A DNA stretch of 64,000 nucleotides. Source: CAVVUC01 sp963751395 (GTDB lineage Bacteria; Verrucomicrobiota; Verrucomicrobiia; Chthoniobacterales; Chthoniobacteraceae). Position numbers and translations under genes: made by a program. The notes under the pieces are model-generated. The model saw only the letters and a list, made by a program, of their open reading frames with translations, did not search any database and was not told the origin of the DNA. Positions within the stretch are counted from its first letter, which is position 1, and every line of letters starts with the position of its first letter. The stretch spans positions 248,001 to 312,000 of the forward strand of contig CAVVUC010000002.1 in the NCBI GenBank assembly GCA_963751395.1. Reading direction: 5' to 3'. This document shows, in pieces, positions 60,167-64,000 of the stretch.

Positions 60167-60744
60167 GGCCTTTCTTTCTCAAGCAGTGCGAGTTGCTTCT
60201 TCATCTTGTTTCGTGCCCGGAAAGCGCGCACTTTGATCATCGCAAGGTTCCAGCCGGTGATGTCCCGAATTTCCGCGACGGAGCGGCCCTCGATCTGGAG
60301 AAGCGTCACGACGAGCCGGTCTTCGGGCGCGAGGCAGCCGAGGAGTTTCTCGTAAAGTTCGCGGGCGCTTGCGGCGGTTGAAGGATCGATGCCGCGTTCG
60401 TCGCGTGCCAGCTTCTCAAGCATTTCCGCCTCGGTGTCCGTGAGATCGCCGAGGCGCAGTATTGGTCGCCTCTGCTGCGAGCGAAAATGATCCACGCACG
60501 CATTGACGGCGATTCGCGAGACCCAGTTTTCCAGCGGAAGCCTGCTGTCGTATTGATGAAGTCCGGCGAACATTTTCATGAAAACTTCCTGCGACAGATC
60601 TTCCTCGCGCTCGTGCAGCGGCAGGCGTTTGCGGATGATGGAAGCAACAAGAGGATAGAGCGCGGCAACAAGATTGCGCGCCGCACTTTCATCGTGTTCC
60701 TGCAGCCAGTTACGGATCGTCTGTTCATACTCATCCTGGGTCAT
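60163..60744 (-). CDS. ECF-type RNA polymerase sigma factor
   Basis: 193 residues. Region 2 shows REEDLSQEVFMKMFAGLHQY and WVSRIAVNACVDHFRSQQRR. After a linker, region 4 shows LYEKLLGCLAPEDRLVVTLL, then EGRSVAEIRDITGWNLAMIK and VRAFRARNKMKKQL. This is a normal ECF sigma layout. It heads an operon with a membrane partner and an LTxxQ periplasmic protein, an arrangement fitting envelope-stress or metal-response signalling. It is divergent from the 60849 secreted-protein gene, which could be a target. Confidence 0.92.
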   Translation of the reverse strand: MTQDEYEQTIRNWLQEHDESAARNLVAALYPLVASIIRKRLPLHEREEDLSQEVFMKMFAGLHQYDSRLPLENWVSRIAVNACVDHFRSQQRRPILRLGDLTDTEAEMLEKLARDERGIDPSTAASARELYEKLLGCLAPEDRLVVTLLQIEGRSVAEIRDITGWNLAMIKVRAFRARNKMKKQLALLEKERP

Positions 60745-60848
60745 GGACTGGGTTCACAGCCATCCAAGCTTATTACGCCGCGGATGCCAATCGGTTACAG
60801 CCGGTCAGAATTTCGTAACCTTTCGGCTGTGACAGCGTAATCCTTTTT

Positions 60849-63092
60849 ATGAGTTCGAAAAAAACCTGGCTCCTCCTCTGGCTCAGCCACGCGCTGGCGA
60901 CTGTGGCCTTTGCGCAAAACCCGTTCCCGTTTCAACTCGGCTCCGTGGGCCAGGAATATGGCAAGTGCGCGTGTCGCGCGCCGGATGGTTCGACTCTCAT
61001 CGGGATGCTTTGTCAAAACACCATCGACTTCGATCCGGGCGCGGGCACGGCCACGCTTGGGACGCCGCCGGGGATCGACTGCGCCATCGTAAAGTATGCG
61101 ACGAACGGCTCCGTGGTGTGGGCGAAGCACATCAGCGGACCGACCACGGGAACGAGTGCGAATGTGGTCATCACGCCGCATGGCATCACCACGGACGCGA
61201 GTGGGAATGTGATTGTGATCGGCTATTTCGGGCTCTCGGGCAGCACCACGCAGGCGACGGTGGACTTTGATCCCGGAGCAGGCGTGACGAACCTCACAAA
61301 CACGGGCGGCTGGGACCCGTTCATCTGGAAACTGGATGCGAATGGCAATTTCCTCTGGGCGCGCACCTTTGGCAGCACCACGCCCAACACGGCCACGGAT
61401 GAGCGTTGCTGGGATGTGGCGACGGACAGCACGGGCAACATCTATGTCAGCGGCTTCATCGCGGGCACCTATGATCTCGATGCGGGCGCGGGCGTGGCCT
61501 CGTTCACGAGCGCGGGAGAGAAGGATGCGTTCCTCGTGAAGTATGATGGCAGCGGGAACTACGTCTGGGGCTTCACCGTTCCTGACACGGGCGATCTCGC
61601 CACTTCCATCAAAGAGAACTCCGTCGCGGTGGATAAGCTCGGACATGTGTTCCTCGCTGGTCACTTCAATGGCACCGCTGACTTCGATCCCGGCGCAGGC
61701 ACGGCGAATCTCACCAGCGCGGGCAATGCGGACATGTTCATCGCGCGGTATGATTTGAACGGCACCTATCAGACGGCAGTGCGTATCGGCGGCACCTTCA
61801 ACGATACCTCGCCGCCCGGCACCGTGCGCTGCGACGCGAACAACAATCTCTACATGACGGGCCGTTTTCGCGGCACGGTGGATCTGAATCCCGGCGCTGG
61901 GACCAACAACGTCACCAACGCGGGCACCACGGACAACATCTGGGTGAGCAGCTACGACAACTCGCTGGCCTATCGCTGGGGATTCAGCATCACGAGCGGC
62001 AATGGACTCGACGGTGGCCATCGCGTGGACTTCGATCCCACCGGCAATGGTTTGTATGTCGCCGGATGGTTCAGCGGCGTGACCGACTTTGATGGTGGAG
62101 CGGGCACCTACAATCTCACCAGCACCAACAACGCCGCCGGAACTGCGAGCGACACCTTCATCGCCAAATACAACCGCGACACTGGCGCGTTTCTCTGGGC
62201 GCGAGGCTTTGGCGGCACGGTGACGGATCAGACGTTGCAGAACATCACCGCCGGTCTCGCCGTGGACAACACCGGCAACGCCTACGTCACCGGCCAGTTC
62301 TATGGAACCGGTGCGACTTTTTACGATGCCAGCGGTCAGCAGGCAGGCGCGCCCACTTGGAACAGCGCCGGGAACAACGACGGCTATGTGATCAAATACG
62401 ACCCGAACGGCAACCTCTGGCAGCCCGCACCGCCGGTCATCACCGGCCAGCCGCAAAGCCGCGCGGTCGGCGCAGGTGCAAGCGTCACATTCGGTGTCGC
62501 AGCCAGCGGCTTCGCGCCGATGCTCTACCAATGGCAGCGCAATGGCTCGGACATCCCCGGTGCAACGAGCGCGAGCTACGCACTCGTTGGTGCGAGCGTT
62601 GCCGCCGATCACGGCGCGCAGTTTACATGCACCGTTTCAAACTACGGCGGCACGGCGACGAGCGGCACGGCGACACTGTCCGTCTTTGGGACACCGATCG
62701 AGGCGTGGCGATTCACATGGTTCGGCAGCGCGGACAATTCCGGTAGTGGCGCGGACACTTTTGACTACGATTTCGATGGAATGCCGAATCTCCTCGAATA
62801 CGCCCTCGGGATGAATCCGACGCAACCGGGCATCTCTGCACAGCCATTCGCCGGCACCGCAGAGGATCATTTGACGATCACTTTTACAAGAATGCGCGAG
62901 GCGACGGACGTCACTTATCGCGTCGAGGCAGCCAGCGACCTGTCAACCGGGTCGTGGATGGAAATCTGGTCCAGCGCGACAATCCCGTATGGCGGCGGTT
63001 CGAACCCGAGCGAGCAGATCACCGTTGCCGACACGCACGCAATCACCGCCAACCCACGCCGTTTCCTGCGGTTGACCATTACGAGGCCCTGA
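60849..63092 (+). CDS. Large secreted SBBP-repeat / Ig-domain protein
   Basis: 747 residues. A signal peptide (LLLWLSHALATVAFAQ) precedes a propeller-like region with seven or more repeats centred on DFDPGAGTANLTSAG and similar (DFDPGAGVTNLTNTGG, DLNPGAGTNNVTNAG), typical of SBBP/beta-propeller surface proteins. An Ig-like domain follows (SRAVGAGASVTFGVAASGFA...YQWQRNGSDIPG), then a linker with FDYDFDGMPNLLEYALG (thrombospondin-3-like) and a C-terminal lectin-like tail ending PRRFLRLTITRP. It is probably surface-exposed. The tail is the intact relative of the remnant at 2726-2917. Confidence 0.85.
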   Translation: MSSKKTWLLLWLSHALATVAFAQNPFPFQLGSVGQEYGKCACRAPDGSTLIGMLCQNTIDFDPGAGTATLGTPPGIDCAIVKYATNGSVVWAKHISGPTTGTSANVVITPHGITTDASGNVIVIGYFGLSGSTTQATVDFDPGAGVTNLTNTGGWDPFIWKLDANGNFLWARTFGSTTPNTATDERCWDVATDSTGNIYVSGFIAGTYDLDAGAGVASFTSAGEKDAFLVKYDGSGNYVWGFTVPDTGDLATSIKENSVAVDKLGHVFLAGHFNGTADFDPGAGTANLTSAGNADMFIARYDLNGTYQTAVRIGGTFNDTSPPGTVRCDANNNLYMTGRFRGTVDLNPGAGTNNVTNAGTTDNIWVSSYDNSLAYRWGFSITSGNGLDGGHRVDFDPTGNGLYVAGWFSGVTDFDGGAGTYNLTSTNNAAGTASDTFIAKYNRDTGAFLWARGFGGTVTDQTLQNITAGLAVDNTGNAYVTGQFYGTGATFYDASGQQAGAPTWNSAGNNDGYVIKYDPNGNLWQPAPPVITGQPQSRAVGAGASVTFGVAASGFAPMLYQWQRNGSDIPGATSASYALVGASVAADHGAQFTCTVSNYGGTATSGTATLSVFGTPIEAWRFTWFGSADNSGSGADTFDYDFDGMPNLLEYALGMNPTQPGISAQPFAGTAEDHLTITFTRMREATDVTYRVEAASDLSTGSWMEIWSSATIPYGGGSNPSEQITVADTHAITANPRRFLRLTITRP

Positions 63093-63144
63093 ATCTTTCA
63101 CACCGGCGCCCTGTGCGGCATTGACCCGCGTATTATAGCTTGCG

Positions 63145-63504
63145 GTCAGGACCGACACGGAAGCCTGCATCGCCATCAACATGATCCCGAAGATGGGATC
63201 GGTGCGGCTGCGCAAGCTGCTTGAAGTTTATAACAATCCGCAGCGTATTCTGACGGCGGAGCCTGGCGAACTTCGCGTGGTCGATGGCATCGGCAATGAC
63301 ATCGCAAGCGGAGGCGTCGGCTGGGATTTCACCAGCACCGGCCTGGTCTTTCCATCTTTCCTCGCCTTTACCAACGATGCTGGCGTGCCGCTCCGACTGC
63401 CGGGCGGCCCGGTGCCCGTCCCCGAGCCTTCGCCATGGTCTATGCTTGCCGCAGGCACCTTCTCGCTCCTCGCCCTCCGCCGCCGCAAGCGCAATAGTGC
63501 TTAA
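63145..63504 (+). pseudogene. Chimera: dprA 5' fragment joined to a PEP-CTERM gene end
   Basis: The first ~55 residues, VRTDTEACIAINMIPKMGSV followed by RLRKLLEVYNNPQRILTAEP and VVDGIGNDIA, are the N-terminal helical (SAM/HhH-like) domain of DNA-processing protein DprA. The reading then passes directly into SGGVGWDFTSTGLVFPSF and the PEP-CTERM tag PVPVPEPSPWSMLAAGTFSL, with tail RRRKRNSA. The Rossmann domain of DprA is missing. No normal start exists upstream of the ATG at 63181. It is a recombination product, not a working DprA. Confidence 0.7.
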
Positions 63505-63553
63505 CAACTGGGGACACGACCCGATGATTTTGAACTTCGACCTACAGAACAGC

Positions 63554-63988
63554 CTATTCCGCAGCGAGCGGGTTGCACCAATCCAGCCCGGAAAAGCGCG
63601 CGAAGTCACCATCGGTCGAAGCCAGCCTGCAACTGTGCTCCGCCGCAAGCGCGGCGAGATGCGCATCGGTGACGAGATTGCCGACAGCCTGTGCGCTGCG
63701 AAGCATCCGGGCAAACTCAACGCGATGTCGCTCCGTCGGGCCGATGGTGCGGACGCAGGGCAGATCAAGCCATTCCTCAATGTGAGCCAGAGCCTCATCG
63801 AGCGTTAGTGGCTGCGTCATCACACGCGGGTTGGTGGACAGCCGGACGAACGCAGCGAGAACTACCCACGGCAGTGCCACGGGCTCAGAAGCGGAAAGCG
63901 TCGCATCCAACCATGCCCGCGCGGGTTCATGCCGGGCGGAATCGCGAAAGACTGCGTAGATGAGCAGGTTTGCGTCAACCAGGATCAT
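63554..63988 (-). CDS. VapC-type PIN-domain ribonuclease toxin
   Basis: A 144-residue PIN domain protein starting MILVDANLLIYAVFRDS. Acidic active-site residues are seen in ILVDANLLIYA and later in TDAHLAALAAEH and STDGDFARF. Such toxins cleave tRNA or rRNA. Its ATG overlaps a possible upstream stop (TGA at 63985-63987 on the minus strand), which would be the end of the paired antitoxin gene lying beyond the window. The antitoxin itself is not visible. Confidence 0.85.
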   Translation of the reverse strand: MILVDANLLIYAVFRDSARHEPARAWLDATLSASEPVALPWVVLAAFVRLSTNPRVMTQPLTLDEALAHIEEWLDLPCVRTIGPTERHRVEFARMLRSAQAVGNLVTDAHLAALAAEHSCRLASTDGDFARFSGLDWCNPLAAE

Positions 63989-64000
63989 CCCATCGCGCGG

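Overview
The window looks like a chromosomal segment of a GC-rich Verrucomicrobiota bacterium, probably near Spartobacteria/Chthoniobacterales. That placement is an inference. It rests on a DUF1501 / pre-peptidase / DUF1549-DUF1553 / PSCyt1-WD40 operon, PEP-CTERM secreted proteins, autotransporter-associated beta-strand repeats, a B12-dependent ribonucleotide reductase and a vapC-type PIN gene. No rRNA, tRNA, CRISPR array, phage or transposase gene was seen.

Layout. 0-13 kb is mostly housekeeping: desaturase (partial), DEAD-box helicase, nucleotidyltransferase pair, recQ, thiH-thiS, hemolysin III, NfeD protease, WYL regulator, NlpC/P60-like lipoprotein, infA, RRM protein, FAD reductase and queD. 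13.4-23.7 kb holds a translationally coupled four-gene operon for large secreted and cytochrome-like proteins, then an opposing b562/cytochrome-c DUF2231 pair. 23.8-31 kb is the SAM cycle (ArsR-methyltransferase regulator, metK, ahcY) and nrdJ with NrdR-like boxes. 31-34.3 kb and 39.9-40.9 kb are packed with non-coding palindromic elements, and between them lie three PEP-CTERM genes. 40.9-53.8 kb is housekeeping again: phoH - HD hydrolase - ybeY, clpS - DUF2017, L,D-transpeptidase, a CysJ-like reductase, hisC, mnmE and an adenylate-kinase-like fusion. 54.4-55.4 kb is a small integron-type gene-cassette array with two attC sites and no integrase in view. 55.7-64 kb carries a sugar isomerase, uxaC, hpt, msrA, an ECF sigma operon, a large SBBP-repeat protein, a dprA/PEP-CTERM chimera and a PIN toxin.

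The most unusual feature is how small palindromic DNAs sit inside genes. Three ~145-157 bp double-hairpin elements lie in consecutive genes of the 13-22 kb operon, each between an overlapping start codon and the hydrophobic core of the signal peptide, and all stay in frame. A second class, made of 7- or 8-bp tandem units usually in inverted arms, is inserted in frame in nrdJ, mnmE and the pre-peptidase gene, and also lies between genes.

Six otherwise recognisable genes carry one or two small frameshifts (cytochrome b562-like, nrdJ, a PEP-CTERM gene, the HD hydrolase, DUF2017, a cassette lipoprotein). Several are in conserved genes, so consensus errors in the assembly are a serious alternative to real decay.
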